The notes under the pieces are model-generated. The model did not search any database and was not told where the DNA came from. It was given only the letters and a program-made list of their open reading frames with translations. Positions 43,875 through 52,871 of a stretch of DNA of 64,000 bases are shown here, in pieces. Numbering within the stretch: position 1 is the stretch's first letter; each line of letters begins with the position of its first letter. The translations under genes and the position numbers were made by a program. Origin of the DNA: Bact-19 sp038319215 (lineage in GTDB: Bacteria; Bacteroidota; Bacteroidia; Bacteroidales; ML635J-15); NCBI GenBank assembly GCA_038319215.1, contig JBBQCZ010000002.1, positions 23,253 to 87,252 on the forward strand, read 5' to 3'.

Positions 43875-45584
43875 ATGAAAAAGACCTTAATTTTCGTTCT
43901 TGCCGCTGCTACTGTTCTTTCAATTAGTAGTTGTAATGGTTTGAAAAAAATGATGGAGAATGCTGATGATATTAATTATTCAGTAAATCCTCAAGTGCTT
44001 GAAATGCACGCAGGACAAGTTGCTGTTAGTATTAATGGTAATTTCCCTGAGAAGTATTTCAATAAAAAAGTATCTGCAACTATCACTCCAACCCTTGTTT
44101 GGGAAGGTGGCGAGAAAGCTTTAACTCCTGTTTTTGTTCAAGGAGAAAAGATTGATGGTAATGCAAAAGTTGTTCAGTACAAAGCTGGCGGTAGTTTCTC
44201 TTACAATGAGAAATTTGATTATACTCCAGAAATGAGAAGATCAACTTTAGAATTGAGAATTACAGCTGTTAAAGGTAGCAAAACTCAGGATTTTGAACCA
44301 GAAGTTATCGCTGAAGGTATCATTGCTACTCCTGCTCTTGTTAAAATGGTTGGAAAAAGCTCATCTGCAAAAGATAAATTCGTAAAAGATCTTCCAGAAA
44401 GCAAAATGGGACAAATCAATTATGATAAAAACCGCGCTGAACTTAAAACTGCTGAAACAAAAAGAGAAGAATTTGTTGCTTTAAAAGATTATATCAATGA
44501 AGTTAATGAAAACAATCGTAAAGAGTTTGTAGGTGTTGTACTTACATCTTATGCTTCTCCAGAAGGAACAATCGAAAAAAACACTCAAGTTTCTGGCGAC
44601 CGTTCTAAAACTATTGATAAATATGTTAAAAACGAATTCAAAAAAATTGATAAATTTACAAAAGACGATTTCTTTAAATATTTAGTTACTGAAGAAGATT
44701 GGGACGGTTTCAAAAAAGCTGTTGAAGCTTCTAACTTGGCTGATAAAGATATGATCATCCGCGTTGTTAATATGAATACTGATCCTAACAAACGTGAAGA
44801 AGAAATTCGTAACATGACTGCTACTTTCGCCGAACTTGAAAAAGAAATTCATCCATTACTTCGTCGCTCTGAAGTTAAAGTTAATATTATGTTGATTGGT
44901 AACACCGACGCTGAAATTGACGCTTTATTTAATTCAAATCCTTCAAAACTTACAGTTGAAGAATTATTGTACTTAGGTAACATGTCTCAAGCTAACGATA
45001 AAAAAATCTCTGTTTACACAAAAACAACTGAACTATATCCTAAAGATTGGAGAGGTTTCAATAACTTAGCTTGTGCTCAATACAAAGCTGGTGATGTTGC
45101 TGGTTCAAAAACTTCAATCGAAAAAGCTAAATCTTTAGAAGCTAACGCTACTGTATTTAACAACTTAGGTAATGTTTATCTTTCTCAAGGTAATTTGAAA
45201 GATGCTGAAACTAGTTATAAATCTGCTACTGGCGTTTCTGAAGCTAGTTTAGGTCAAGGTGCAATCGCTATTAAAAACGGTCAATACAAAACTGCTGTTG
45301 ATTTCTACGGAACAAACAATTGTTTCAACTCAGGTTTAGCTAAATTGTTAAACGGTGACTACGACGGAGCTGTTAAAGCTGCTGATGGTGGTGATGATAA
45401 AGACAATGCTTACAATTTCTATCTTAAAGCTATTGCTGGTTCACGTAAAAACGATACAGAGCTTATGTTTAACAACTTAAGAACTGCTTGTACTAAAGAT
45501 GCTTCTTTAAAAGAATTTGCAGCTAAAGATATGGAATTCTTCAAATATTTTGAAAACGATACATTCAAATCAATCGTTAAATAA
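43875..45584 (+). CDS. TPR-containing outer-membrane-type lipoprotein
   Basis: 569 residues. Lipoprotein signal 'MKKTLIFVLAAATVLSISSCNG' (Cys20). The first third is beta-rich ('YSVNPQVLEMHAGQVAVSINGNFPEKYFNKK'), the middle is an OmpA-like alpha/beta region ('GVVLTSYASPEGTIEKNTQVSGDRSKTIDKYV'), and the last part has TPR units ('WRGFNNLACAQYKAGDVAGSKTSIEKAKSL', 'ATVFNNLGNVYLSQGNLKDAETSYKSA'). I know similar proteins as abundant envelope lipoproteins of Bacteroidales, but not their job. Codon choice (GCT, GTT, GAA, AAA) is more uniform than in neighbours, which suggests high expression. It ends with a strong terminator. Confidence 0.75.
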   Translation: MKKTLIFVLAAATVLSISSCNGLKKMMENADDINYSVNPQVLEMHAGQVAVSINGNFPEKYFNKKVSATITPTLVWEGGEKALTPVFVQGEKIDGNAKVVQYKAGGSFSYNEKFDYTPEMRRSTLELRITAVKGSKTQDFEPEVIAEGIIATPALVKMVGKSSSAKDKFVKDLPESKMGQINYDKNRAELKTAETKREEFVALKDYINEVNENNRKEFVGVVLTSYASPEGTIEKNTQVSGDRSKTIDKYVKNEFKKIDKFTKDDFFKYLVTEEDWDGFKKAVEASNLADKDMIIRVVNMNTDPNKREEEIRNMTATFAELEKEIHPLLRRSEVKVNIMLIGNTDAEIDALFNSNPSKLTVEELLYLGNMSQANDKKISVYTKTTELYPKDWRGFNNLACAQYKAGDVAGSKTSIEKAKSLEANATVFNNLGNVYLSQGNLKDAETSYKSATGVSEASLGQGAIAIKNGQYKTAVDFYGTNNCFNSGLAKLLNGDYDGAVKAADGGDDKDNAYNFYLKAIAGSRKNDTELMFNNLRTACTKDASLKEFAAKDMEFFKYFENDTFKSIVK

Positions 45585-45610
45585 TTAAGAACATTTTATT
45601 AAATATAGAG

Positions 45611-45637
45611 GAGCGGCCTAAAGCCGCTCTTTTTTTT
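45611..45637 (+). terminator. rho-independent terminator
   Basis: Perfect 7-bp stem GAGCGGC/GCCGCTC with a 5-nt loop, followed by eight T, 27 nt after the TPR lipoprotein stop. Confidence 0.92.
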
Positions 45638-45678
45638 AATCATATATTAAGTTCTAAATAATTGCTTTCTATCTTTAA

Positions 45679-45709
45679 CTTGATAGTTCAATGCTTTTTA
45701 GTATTTTTG
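45679..45709 (+). promoter_or_regulatory. Bacteroidota-type promoter for adk-obgE
   Basis: -33-like CTTG (45679-45682), 19-nt spacer, -7 TATTTTTG (45702-45709). The -7 box ends only 16 nt before the adk ATG, so the leader would be about 10 nt. Confidence 0.5.
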
Positions 45710-45725
45710 TGCAAATTATTTACCG

Positions 45726-46307
45726 ATGTCAATTGTAATTATTGCAGGTCCGCCCGGAAGCGGAAAAGGAACACAGGCTCAAATGCTTGCTGAAAATATG
45801 GGTTTTGTCCATATTTCTACAGGAGATATGTTGAGATGTGAAATCCAAGCTGGAACTGAATTGGGGAGAATTGCAAAAGCTAGAATTGATGACGGTAACT
45901 TTGTGCCTGATAGCATCGCTTGCGAAATGATAATAAATGTTTTTAAAAATAATACTCAAGCCTCAGGATTTGTTTTTGATGGATTTCCTCGTACTTTTTC
46001 TCAGTGTGGTTCATTCGAAGATATTTTGAAACCATATAATATACTTCCTGATTTTTTTATTGAATTAATTGTTCCTGAAACAGAATTAGAAAATAGATTG
46101 TTGAATAGAAATTCTGTTATGCCTCGTCCCGATGATTCAAATATTAGTATTATACAGCATAGGTTTAGACTATATAAAGAAAAAACCGCACCAATTATTA
46201 ATTGGTATAAAGCCAAAGGAATTTATTCTGCGATAAATGGCGATGGTAATATCGAACAAGTGTTTGAAAGAATTTTAAATGTTTTACCCGAAAAAATAAA
46301 TAAATAA
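45726..46307 (+). CDS. adk: adenylate kinase
   Basis: 193 residues: P-loop 'GPPGSGKGTQ' (8-17), 'HISTGDMLRCEIQ', 'FDGFPRTFSQ', and 'ENRLLNRNSVMPRPDD' in the place of the LID. The length is that of a short adenylate kinase without the long LID insertion. It interconverts 2 ADP with ATP and AMP in the cytosol. obgE starts one base after its stop, and the PAP2 gene overlaps that, so the three form an operon starting from the promoter just upstream. Confidence 0.95.
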   Translation: MSIVIIAGPPGSGKGTQAQMLAENMGFVHISTGDMLRCEIQAGTELGRIAKARIDDGNFVPDSIACEMIINVFKNNTQASGFVFDGFPRTFSQCGSFEDILKPYNILPDFFIELIVPETELENRLLNRNSVMPRPDDSNISIIQHRFRLYKEKTAPIINWYKAKGIYSAINGDGNIEQVFERILNVLPEKINK

Positions 46308-46308
46308 T

Positions 46309-47301
46309 ATGGCTTCGTCAAATTTTGTTGATTATGTAAAAATATATTGCCGTTCTGGTGCCGGAGGAAGTGGGTCAACTCATTTTCGACATGAAAAATT
46401 TGCTGATAAAGGCGGACCTGATGGTGGTAATGGTGGAAGAGGTGGACACATAATATTAAAAGGAAGTACAAATCAATGGACTCTGCTACATCTTAAATAT
46501 AAAAGACATATTTTTGCCGAAGATGGCGAAAAAGGAAGCGGCGCTCTAAGAACTGGCTCTGACGGAAAAGATGTTTACATTGAAGTGCCTCTCGGAACTA
46601 TTGCAAAAGATGCCGAAACTGGCGAGGTGATTTGTGAAATCACTGAAAATGATCAGGAAATTATATTGTATCCTGGAGGACTTGGAGGACGTGGAAATAC
46701 TGAGTTTAAAACACCAACAAATAGAGCTCCACGATATTCGCAACCTGGAATTGAAAGTATTGAGGCAACTGTAATTCTTGAGCTTAAAGTGCTTGCTGAT
46801 GTTGGACTTGTTGGCTTTCCAAATGCTGGAAAATCGACTTTGCTGTCTGTCGTTTCTGCCGCTAAACCCGAAATCGCAGATTATCCGTTTACGACGCTTG
46901 TGCCAAATCTTGGAATTGTCGCTTATCGAGATTATAAATCATTCGTTATGGCTGATATCCCTGGTATTATCGAAGGGGCAGCCGAGGGTAAAGGTTTAGG
47001 ACATAGATTCTTAAGACACATTGAGCGGAATTCTATTCTTTTGTTTATGGTGGCTTCTGATGCGAAAAATATTAAGCAGGAGTACGAAATCTTACTTAAC
47101 GAATTAAAATTGTATAATCCTGAGTTAGTTGATAAAAATAGACTTCTTGCTATTACAAAATCTGATTTAATTGATGATGAATTACAAGAATTAATGAAGC
47201 CTGATTTGCCGGTAGGAATAGACACTATTTTTATTTCGTCTATTGCAAATAAAAACTTGGACAAACTCAAAGACCTAATTTGGAAAAAATTAAATAGCTA
47301 A
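46309..47301 (+). CDS. obgE: Obg-type ribosome-associated GTPase
   Basis: 330 residues. The N-terminal glycine-rich Obg domain spans 1-158 ('CRSGAGGSGSTHFRHEKF', 'GGPDGGNGGRGG', 'GGLGGRGN'). The G domain has G1 'GFPNAGKST' (169-177), switch 'DYPFTTLVPNLG', G3 'DIPG' (216-219), G4 'TKSD' and G5 'SSIA'. There is no C-terminal OCT domain, as in many relatives. Obg proteins bind the 50S subunit and act in ribosome assembly and stress. The gene follows adk by one base and its stop overlaps the next ATG (TAATG). Confidence 0.95.
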   Translation: MASSNFVDYVKIYCRSGAGGSGSTHFRHEKFADKGGPDGGNGGRGGHIILKGSTNQWTLLHLKYKRHIFAEDGEKGSGALRTGSDGKDVYIEVPLGTIAKDAETGEVICEITENDQEIILYPGGLGGRGNTEFKTPTNRAPRYSQPGIESIEATVILELKVLADVGLVGFPNAGKSTLLSVVSAAKPEIADYPFTTLVPNLGIVAYRDYKSFVMADIPGIIEGAAEGKGLGHRFLRHIERNSILLFMVASDAKNIKQEYEILLNELKLYNPELVDKNRLLAITKSDLIDDELQELMKPDLPVGIDTIFISSIANKNLDKLKDLIWKKLNS

Positions 47302-47867
47302 TGGAGTTTCTGGAAAATACTGACAGACAATTGCTTTTATTCTTTAATGGCCATAATGCTCCTTGGCTGGATGTTGTGATGAAGGCAATTTCTTCATTCT
47401 GGATATGGTATCCTATTGTTGCTTTGTTTGTTTTTCTGTCTGTTAAATATTTTCGAAAACAGTTTTGGATTCCTATTTTGTTCGCTGTAATTTGTTTTGT
47501 AATTACCGACCAATCTACAAATATTATTAAGAATAATGTTAAAAGATATCGACCAACTCATAATACTGAAATTTGTGATAAAGTGCATGTAGTTGATGAT
47601 TATAGAGGGGGACAATATGGATTTTTTTCAAGTCATGCTGCAAATAGCTTCGGATTAGCATTTCTGACTCTACTGTTTTTTAGAAAAAAATACTACACAA
47701 TTACAGTTTTTATTTGGGCAGTATTGGTCTCATTTTCTAGAATATACCTTGGCGTACATTATCCATCCGACGTACTTGTTGGTGCTGTTTTTGGAATAAC
47801 TGTTGCGTATGTCGTTTATTATTTACGTAATAAGATTTTCTGTTGCCGAATTCAAAATCAAGCTTAA
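47301..47867 (+). CDS. PAP2-family membrane phosphatase
   Basis: 188 residues with five or six hydrophobic helices and all three lipid-phosphatase motifs: 'KNNVKRYRP' (KxxxxxxRP), 'SSHAANS' (the PSGH-type motif with its His) and 'SRIYLGVHYPSD' (SRxxxxxHxxxD). It probably dephosphorylates lipid pyrophosphates such as undecaprenyl diphosphate, or phosphatidic acid, on the outer face of the inner membrane. Its ATG overlaps the obgE stop. It converges with the ChaN-like gene. Confidence 0.9.
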   Translation: MEFLENTDRQLLLFFNGHNAPWLDVVMKAISSFWIWYPIVALFVFLSVKYFRKQFWIPILFAVICFVITDQSTNIIKNNVKRYRPTHNTEICDKVHVVDDYRGGQYGFFSSHAANSFGLAFLTLLFFRKKYYTITVFIWAVLVSFSRIYLGVHYPSDVLVGAVFGITVAYVVYYLRNKIFCCRIQNQA

Positions 47868-47890
47868 TTTAGGATGGTTCTATAGATGCA

Positions 47891-47906
47891 AAATAGTTAA
47901 CTATTT
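47891..47906. repeat. perfect 16-bp palindrome between convergent genes
   Basis: AAATAGTTAACTATTT, centred on GTTAAC, touches the stop codon of the ChaN-like gene. It may act as a weak bidirectional terminator; there is no long T-run. Confidence 0.5.
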
Positions 47907-48759
47907 AGTAACTCGTCGTCATATCATTATCTACACAAATTATATAATCTGCAAGCCCAACATTGTCATCGTAAAGTTTGTTTACATAATTCTGACTAAC
48001 AGTAGTAATTGTAACATATTTTAATTCTGGTCTTTCTCTTTTTAGATACCACAATATCCCTTCGTAATTATCAGAATGGAACGAGCCGTTATAATGGATA
48101 AAAATATGTCCGCTTTTATAGTTTTTCAAAATAAAATAAGCCATAGTTGCATCTTTAATAGCTTGGGCTTTCGGCAAGTTTTCCGAAGAATGTCCCATCA
48201 TCATACTCATCATTTTTTTGTAGCAGCCTAATTCTGGGTCATAGGAAATTGGGAGAGGAGCAATGCATGATTTTTCTTCAGTACTAAGCGAGTCTAATGC
48301 CTCTAAACCTGCTTCATGAACAAGCTTTGCATATTTTCTTGGGATATTGGTTGCAATAAAATCGAGTTTTTCTTTTTTTGCCAATAATACCAGGGGAGAA
48401 TAGTCTGTTTCATAATTTGGCCATAATCTTACTAAACTGTCAAAAGCAGGTTTGTCGATTTCGCCTTTTATATATTTAGTTAAATCTCCTTGATTGTCTG
48501 CTTCAAACATTTCTGCTCCTAAAATTACTTTGCTATTTTTACTTAAATACGAACTTATCTCATACTCAAACCAGTGTGAAATTGGATTGTTGTGAAATTC
48601 ACCTATTAGTATTATATCGGCAGACTTAAGTTCTTTAAGCATTTTATCTGTAGAAATTGACTTTCCTTGACTGTTAAAAACTCGATAGGCTTCGGTTTTT
48701 TGTGCAAATGTAATAGCTGTTATCAAAAGACTTAGCGCAATAAGTACTGATTTTTTCAT
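47905..48759 (-). CDS. ChaN-like (haem-binding/Tiki-type) protein
   Basis: 284 residues with a signal peptide ('MKKSVLIALSLLITAITFA|Q'). The family pattern is clear: 'ADIILIGEFHNNPISHWFEYEI' (GExHxxPxHxxxE), 'VILGAEMFEADNQ', 'FIATNIPRKYAKLVHEAGLEAL', 'AQAIKDATMAYFI' and a late 'FIHYNGSFHSDNYEGILWYL'. ChaN homologues are periplasmic or lipid-anchored and related to TraB/Tiki peptidases; ChaN of Campylobacter binds haem. The signal here lacks a lipobox. The function in this organism is unknown. Confidence 0.85.
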   Translation of the reverse strand: MKKSVLIALSLLITAITFAQKTEAYRVFNSQGKSISTDKMLKELKSADIILIGEFHNNPISHWFEYEISSYLSKNSKVILGAEMFEADNQGDLTKYIKGEIDKPAFDSLVRLWPNYETDYSPLVLLAKKEKLDFIATNIPRKYAKLVHEAGLEALDSLSTEEKSCIAPLPISYDPELGCYKKMMSMMMGHSSENLPKAQAIKDATMAYFILKNYKSGHIFIHYNGSFHSDNYEGILWYLKRERPELKYVTITTVSQNYVNKLYDDNVGLADYIICVDNDMTTSY

Positions 48760-48780
48760 GTTTTATGGACTATTAAAAGT

Positions 48781-49569
48781 TTATTCAAATTTAATAAACT
48801 TTTTAACGTGTGAAAAGTTCATTCCAGATAATTCGTAAAAATAAATTCCTTTAGTAAATTCGTCAGGATTTAATTCAAATTGATGCTTTCCGCTACATAA
48901 TTTATCAAAGTACATTTCTTTAACTAGTTTTCCTTCTTCATTGAAAATTGCAAGCTTAACGAAATCTTTATAATTATCAGGTAAATTGAATTCGATTCTG
49001 GAGCCAAGAATAATAGGATTTGGGAAAACTGATATACTAATTTCTGTTTCTGTTTCTGTGATTTTTGAAGTCAGACCTAAATTCGTTAACGGATACCATT
49101 GATGAGTGTACCAACCATAGTAATAAACATGATTTCCACTTTTAACATAAACATCTACATCGTCATATTCTGCATCGTAGTGTGCACTTAAATCGGACAA
49201 CTGAACTACGCCATCAATCCTTTCCAGACCAGTATTGTAAAGTGAATACCAAAACTCTGCATAGTAATTGTAAACATGAACCGATGTGTCCGAAATTACA
49301 TAAATTCCACTTGGATTATGTGATCCATTGTCGCAAGCAGAAACCTCTCTTACAATTGCATTTCCATCAACTATTGTAAGCCCGTTAGTCGGAAAATCCA
49401 ACCATTCATCAAAATACCAACTATATTCATAAATGCCAGAATCTGTAATTCCGATTATCCCGCTGTTGTCGTTGTAAGTGTTGTAAAATGTTGAGATTTT
49501 ACTTATAGTCTGTGAAAAACTAAGAATCGACAGAGCTATACCAAGTGTAACTGTAAAAGTCTTTTTCAT
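48781..49569 (-). CDS. small secreted protein with type A T9SS sorting domain
   Basis: 262 residues. Signal peptide 'MKKTFTVTLGIALSILSFSQ'. The mature part has three repeats of about 45 residues, each with an aromatic hairpin and 'W..L.N.GL' end ('IYEYSWYFDEWLDFPTNGL', 'VHVYNYYAEFWYSLYNTGL', 'VYYYGWYTHQWYPLTNLGL'). The last 85 residues are the type A sorting signal ('SVFPNPIILGSRIEFNLP', 'IFNEEGKLV', 'KGIYFYELSG', 'VKKFIKFE'). T9SS should export it and remove or attach this tail. The repeats look like a small propeller or a binding module; the ligand is unknown. Confidence 0.85.
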   Translation of the reverse strand: MKKTFTVTLGIALSILSFSQTISKISTFYNTYNDNSGIIGITDSGIYEYSWYFDEWLDFPTNGLTIVDGNAIVREVSACDNGSHNPSGIYVISDTSVHVYNYYAEFWYSLYNTGLERIDGVVQLSDLSAHYDAEYDDVDVYVKSGNHVYYYGWYTHQWYPLTNLGLTSKITETETEISISVFPNPIILGSRIEFNLPDNYKDFVKLAIFNEEGKLVKEMYFDKLCSGKHQFELNPDEFTKGIYFYELSGMNFSHVKKFIKFE

Positions 49570-49657
49570 ATTTTTTTCATATCAAAAATTATTCCTATTT
49601 ATGCTCTTAAACACAGCGTTAAAAAAATAACAGTGTTAATAAAATAACAAAAAGTAT

Positions 49658-49665
49658 TATCTTTG
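49658..49665 (+). promoter_or_regulatory. candidate -7 box TATCTTTG
   Basis: Exact TAnnTTTG match 15 nt before the first DRTGG gene, the head of the hydrogenase regulatory cassette. -33 is not clear (TGTT at the expected place). Confidence 0.5.
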
Positions 49666-49679
49666 CAAAAAGTATAGTA

Positions 49680-50030
49680 ATGAAAATTAATGAAATATTA
49701 GCTTTGTCAAGGGGAGAAATTGCCACTGGGTGCATGTGTGAACTAGAGAATGAAAATTTTGCACATGCATTTTCGTCAGATCTTATGAGTGATGTTTTGC
49801 GAATTACAGCAGAAAATACAATTCTTATAACAGGTTTGTGTAACTTGCAAACAATTCGCACAGCAGAAATGGCTGACATTAAACTTATAATTCTTACAAG
49901 AGGTAAGAAATGTGATGGGATGATGAAAGCGGTCGCTGAAGAGAATGATATATGTATTATAGAGACTAGTTACAGCATTTTTAGAGTAAGTGGAGAATTG
50001 TATAAAGCTGGATTATTACCAATATATTAG
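49680..50030 (+). CDS. DRTGG domain protein (first copy)
   Basis: 116 residues. The DRTGG-type fold is recognised by 'SSDLMSDVLRI', 'TILITGLCNLQTIRTAEMADIKLIILTRGK' and 'AEENDICIIETSYSIFRVSGELYKAGL'. Such stand-alone domains are regulatory or ligand-binding, and are often encoded near [FeFe] hydrogenases of anaerobes. It heads a run of six tightly packed genes (2 nt gap to the next) ending at 53398. A second, more divergent DRTGG protein is the fourth gene of the run. Confidence 0.8.
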   Translation: MKINEILALSRGEIATGCMCELENENFAHAFSSDLMSDVLRITAENTILITGLCNLQTIRTAEMADIKLIILTRGKKCDGMMKAVAEENDICIIETSYSIFRVSGELYKAGLLPIY

Positions 50031-50032
50031 AA

Positions 50033-50455
50033 ATGAAGCTATTATTTGAAATAGAAGGTGGAAACTTTACTGGTGCTGGAACTGCAAGTAGTGAAGTAAA
50101 AAAAACACTAAAACAACTTGGTATAGATCCAAGCAAAATAAAACGAATTGTTGTGGCTCTTTTTGAGGCTGAAATCAATGTCGTTGCTCATGCTGATTCT
50201 GGGATTATCAATGTTAATATCACCGATGAAATGGTGGAAATGGTAGTCCAAGATAAAGGTCCTGGAATATTTGATATTTCAAAGGCAATGCAGGAAGGCT
50301 ATTCTACTGCAACGCGTAAGGTTCGAGAAATGGGATTTGGTGCTGGAATGGGTTTGCCAAATATCAAACGGAATACTGATGTTATGAATATCGATTCTGT
50401 GTTGGGAGAAGGAACTAAACTACAAATGATTGTTTATTTAAACGATTCAAATTAA
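50033..50455 (+). CDS. RsbW-like ATP-binding protein (HATPase_c)
   Basis: 140 residues with the GHKL nucleotide fold of anti-sigma/histidine kinases: N-box 'VVALFEAEINVVAHA', G1 'VQDKGPGIFDI' and G2 'GFGAGMGLPNIKRNTD', then 'SVLGEGTKLQMIVYL'. There is no histidine phosphotransfer domain. It is likely to bind ATP and phosphorylate or sequester a regulator, as in RsbW/SpoIIAB switches. Its stop overlaps the next ATG. The same cassette encodes a second GHKL protein at its end. Confidence 0.88.
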   Translation: MKLLFEIEGGNFTGAGTASSEVKKTLKQLGIDPSKIKRIVVALFEAEINVVAHADSGIINVNITDEMVEMVVQDKGPGIFDISKAMQEGYSTATRKVREMGFGAGMGLPNIKRNTDVMNIDSVLGEGTKLQMIVYLNDSN

Positions 50456-51771
50456 TGGATAATACTAGTTCATATTTTCATCATGCTTTAAAAGTTGACA
50501 ATGATTTGTGTATCGGTTGTACGCACTGTATGAAATCATGTCCTACCGAGGCAATTCGAGTTAGAGAGGGTAAGGCAGAAATTTATGCTAATAAATGCAT
50601 AGACTGTGGAGAATGTTTTAATGTTTGTCCTGTAAAAGCGATTTATATTAAACAGGACGACTTTAAAGAGTTGCAGAATTATAAGTATAGAATTGCACTT
50701 GTACCTGCTGTCTTTATTGGTCAGTTTCCTGAGGAAATTCGAACTTCGCAAATATATTCATGCTTGAAAAAACTTGGATTTACCCATATTTATGAGGTTG
50801 AACATGGTGTTGGTTTTATGATTAGTATTTTTGAAGATTATTTTAAAAATAATCAGGATCGTAGGCCATTTATTTCTTCTTTTTGTCCTGCCGTTGTTCG
50901 ACTTATTCAAGTGAGATTTCCTTCTTTGGTTAAGAATATCGTCCATTTGAAAGCTCCAGTTGACATTGCATCAACAATAATTACTGAAAGACTTACAGAT
51001 GCTGGAATTAAAAAAGATGAAATAGGTACTTTTTATATTACTCCATGTGCAGCGAAAATTGCCGCGGTTAAAAGCCCTGTCGAAGATGCTGAATCTGCTA
51101 TAACTGGCGTAATAAATATGGATTTCTTGTACAATAAGGTTAAACAAATGTTGACCAACTTGGATAAGACTGTTGAACCTATAAATCATAGTCTATCTGG
51201 TCGTGATGTGTTATGGAGTTTGTCGGGTGGCGAAGTCCAGAATTTTTCGGGTCGCTGCTATTCAGTTGATGGATTAAGAAATGTTATCGATTTTCTTGAA
51301 AAAATAGAAAATGAAGAAATAGATGCTGATGGTTTGATCGAAATGCGTGTTTGCGACCAATCATGCGCTGGGGGAGTTTTAAATCCAAATAATCGATTCG
51401 TTGCTGTTAAAAGATTGCAAAATCGTGCCGCATATCTTGACTCAAATCCTGATGGTAGAAGTTGTAGCATTCCTTCATTTAGCAATAATTTCTATTCCAG
51501 AATTCAGCAAATGATGAAAATAGAAGAAATAAAACCGAGATCAATATTAAAACTTGACGATAATCTGCAGGTTGCTTTAAAAATGGTTGAAAAAATGTCT
51601 AAAGTTAAATCTTTATTGCCTAGCGTAGATTGTGGAATATGTGGAGCACCAACTTGTAGCGCTTTGGCAGAAGATATTGTAAGAAAGCAAGCCGAACTTG
51701 ACGATTGCGTCTTTTTGCAAAAATCACAAACTGAAATTATTGATAAATTAGATAAAATTTGGCGCAAATAG
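50455..51771 (+). CDS. sensory-type [FeFe] hydrogenase homologue (HydS/HfsB-like)
   Basis: 438 residues. Two [4Fe-4S] ferredoxin motifs at the N-terminus ('CIGCTHCMKSCP', 'CIDCGECFNVCP'), then an H-cluster-like domain with variant motifs: 'SSFCPAVVRLIQ' for TSCCPxW, 'TPCAAKIAAVKSP' for MPCxxKKxE, and 'MRVCDQSCAGGVLNP' for the L3 motif. It ends in a third Cys cluster ('CGICGAPTCSALAEDIV') like the Fe-S domain of sensor hydrogenases; no PAS domain follows. In the family these act as hydrogen or redox sensors, not bulk catalysts. Genes on both sides encode ATPases and DRTGG domains, which supports a regulatory role. Confidence 0.87.
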   Translation: MDNTSSYFHHALKVDNDLCIGCTHCMKSCPTEAIRVREGKAEIYANKCIDCGECFNVCPVKAIYIKQDDFKELQNYKYRIALVPAVFIGQFPEEIRTSQIYSCLKKLGFTHIYEVEHGVGFMISIFEDYFKNNQDRRPFISSFCPAVVRLIQVRFPSLVKNIVHLKAPVDIASTIITERLTDAGIKKDEIGTFYITPCAAKIAAVKSPVEDAESAITGVINMDFLYNKVKQMLTNLDKTVEPINHSLSGRDVLWSLSGGEVQNFSGRCYSVDGLRNVIDFLEKIENEEIDADGLIEMRVCDQSCAGGVLNPNNRFVAVKRLQNRAAYLDSNPDGRSCSIPSFSNNFYSRIQQMMKIEEIKPRSILKLDDNLQVALKMVEKMSKVKSLLPSVDCGICGAPTCSALAEDIVRKQAELDDCVFLQKSQTEIIDKLDKIWRK

Positions 51772-51808
51772 TATTGTTATTTACTGTGTATATTGAAAAA
51801 CTATAATT

Positions 51809-52147
51809 ATGAAATTAAAAGAAATAATCGAAAAATTAAATCTACAGGTCGTTAATCCTGTAAATATGGATGTAGAAATAAATGATGTTTATGCTTCTGA
51901 TTTACTTAGTGATGTTATGGGTCGAGCAAAATCTGGTCAAATTTGGGTAACACTTCAAACTCATAAAAATGTTGCAGCAATTGCCTCGCTAAAAGATATT
52001 CCTGCAGTTATTATAACCGGAAATGCTAAGCCTGATGATGATATGCTAGCTCATGCAATTAATGAAGAGATTTGTATTTTAATTAGTAATGATTTGTGCT
52101 ATCCTATCTGTGGAAAATTATTCAGTTTATTGACAAGTGAGGCTTAA
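51809..52147 (+). CDS. DRTGG domain protein (second copy)
   Basis: 112 residues. Contains 'DVYASDLLSDVMGRAKSGQIWVTLQTHKNVAAIASLKDIPAVIITG' and 'AINEEICILISNDLCYPICGKLFSLL', the same plan as the first DRTGG protein (49680) but clearly diverged. Its last codons overlap the next gene's GTG start. A regulatory role is inferred from the cassette only. Confidence 0.8.
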   Translation: MKLKEIIEKLNLQVVNPVNMDVEINDVYASDLLSDVMGRAKSGQIWVTLQTHKNVAAIASLKDIPAVIITGNAKPDDDMLAHAINEEICILISNDLCYPICGKLFSLLTSEA

Positions 52148-52871
52148 AGCAGATTTACATATTCACACCGTTTTATCTCCATGTGGAGATTTGGAAATGA
52201 GTCCATCGGCTATTGTTGAAAGGGCTGTGGAACTTGGTTTGAATATTATCGGAATTGTCGATCACAATTCAACACTAAATGCAAATGTAGCCCGAAAAAT
52301 TGGGGAAGAAAAGAATGTCTTTGTCATGATGGGAGCTGAGGTTACTACACGCGAAGAGGTGCATTGTCTTTGCTTTATGCCCAATGAGTTGGTATTAGAT
52401 GAATTTCAACATTTTATTGACTCAAAACTCGTTTATTATCCAAATGATGTCACAAAATTTGGACTTCAACTTGTGGTTGACAGTTTTGAAAATATTTTAG
52501 ATGAAATCCCACATTTATTAATAAATGCCCTTGATTGTAGTATAACTGAATTACAACAAAAGGTTTACGAATTAAATGGGATTTTTATTCCAGCTCATGT
52601 CGATCGCTCAAGTTATAGTATAAGTTCTCAACTTGGTTTTGTTCCCGAAGATCTAAAGTTTGATTTGCTTGAACTGAGCTCTTTTGCAGAGAAAAATAAT
52701 TTCTTTGACAAGTTTCCATGGTTTGTCGATTATAAATATATTAAATGTTCTGATGCTCATTTTTTATGCGATATTGCTAAGGTTTATACTGAAATGGAAC
52801 TCGAAGATGCAAGTTTTGAGAGTATTAGAAAAGCATTTGTTGGTGATGAATCGAATTATTTACTAAAATGA
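52137..52871 (+). CDS. PHP-domain phosphoesterase
   Basis: 244 residues from GTG 52137, overlapping the preceding stop by 11 nt. The PHP metal motif is right at the N-terminus: 'ADLHIHTVLSPCGD', then 'IIGIVDHNS', 'MMGAEVTTREEVHCLCF', 'PAHVDRSSYS' and 'KCSDAHFL', which supply the His/Asp/Glu ligands of a trinuclear metal site. PHP enzymes hydrolyse phosphate esters, including nucleotides. The genomic setting suggests a signalling substrate, but none can be named. Its stop overlaps the next ATG. Confidence 0.88.
   Translation: MRLKADLHIHTVLSPCGDLEMSPSAIVERAVELGLNIIGIVDHNSTLNANVARKIGEEKNVFVMMGAEVTTREEVHCLCFMPNELVLDEFQHFIDSKLVYYPNDVTKFGLQLVVDSFENILDEIPHLLINALDCSITELQQKVYELNGIFIPAHVDRSSYSISSQLGFVPEDLKFDLLELSSFAEKNNFFDKFPWFVDYKYIKCSDAHFLCDIAKVYTEMELEDASFESIRKAFVGDESNYLLK

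Noticed and set aside
50455..51771. Catalytic hydrogenase call for the HydS-like protein
   Set aside because: The L1 and L3 motifs differ from the catalytic consensus in ways typical of the sensory group, and HydA is encoded nearby.
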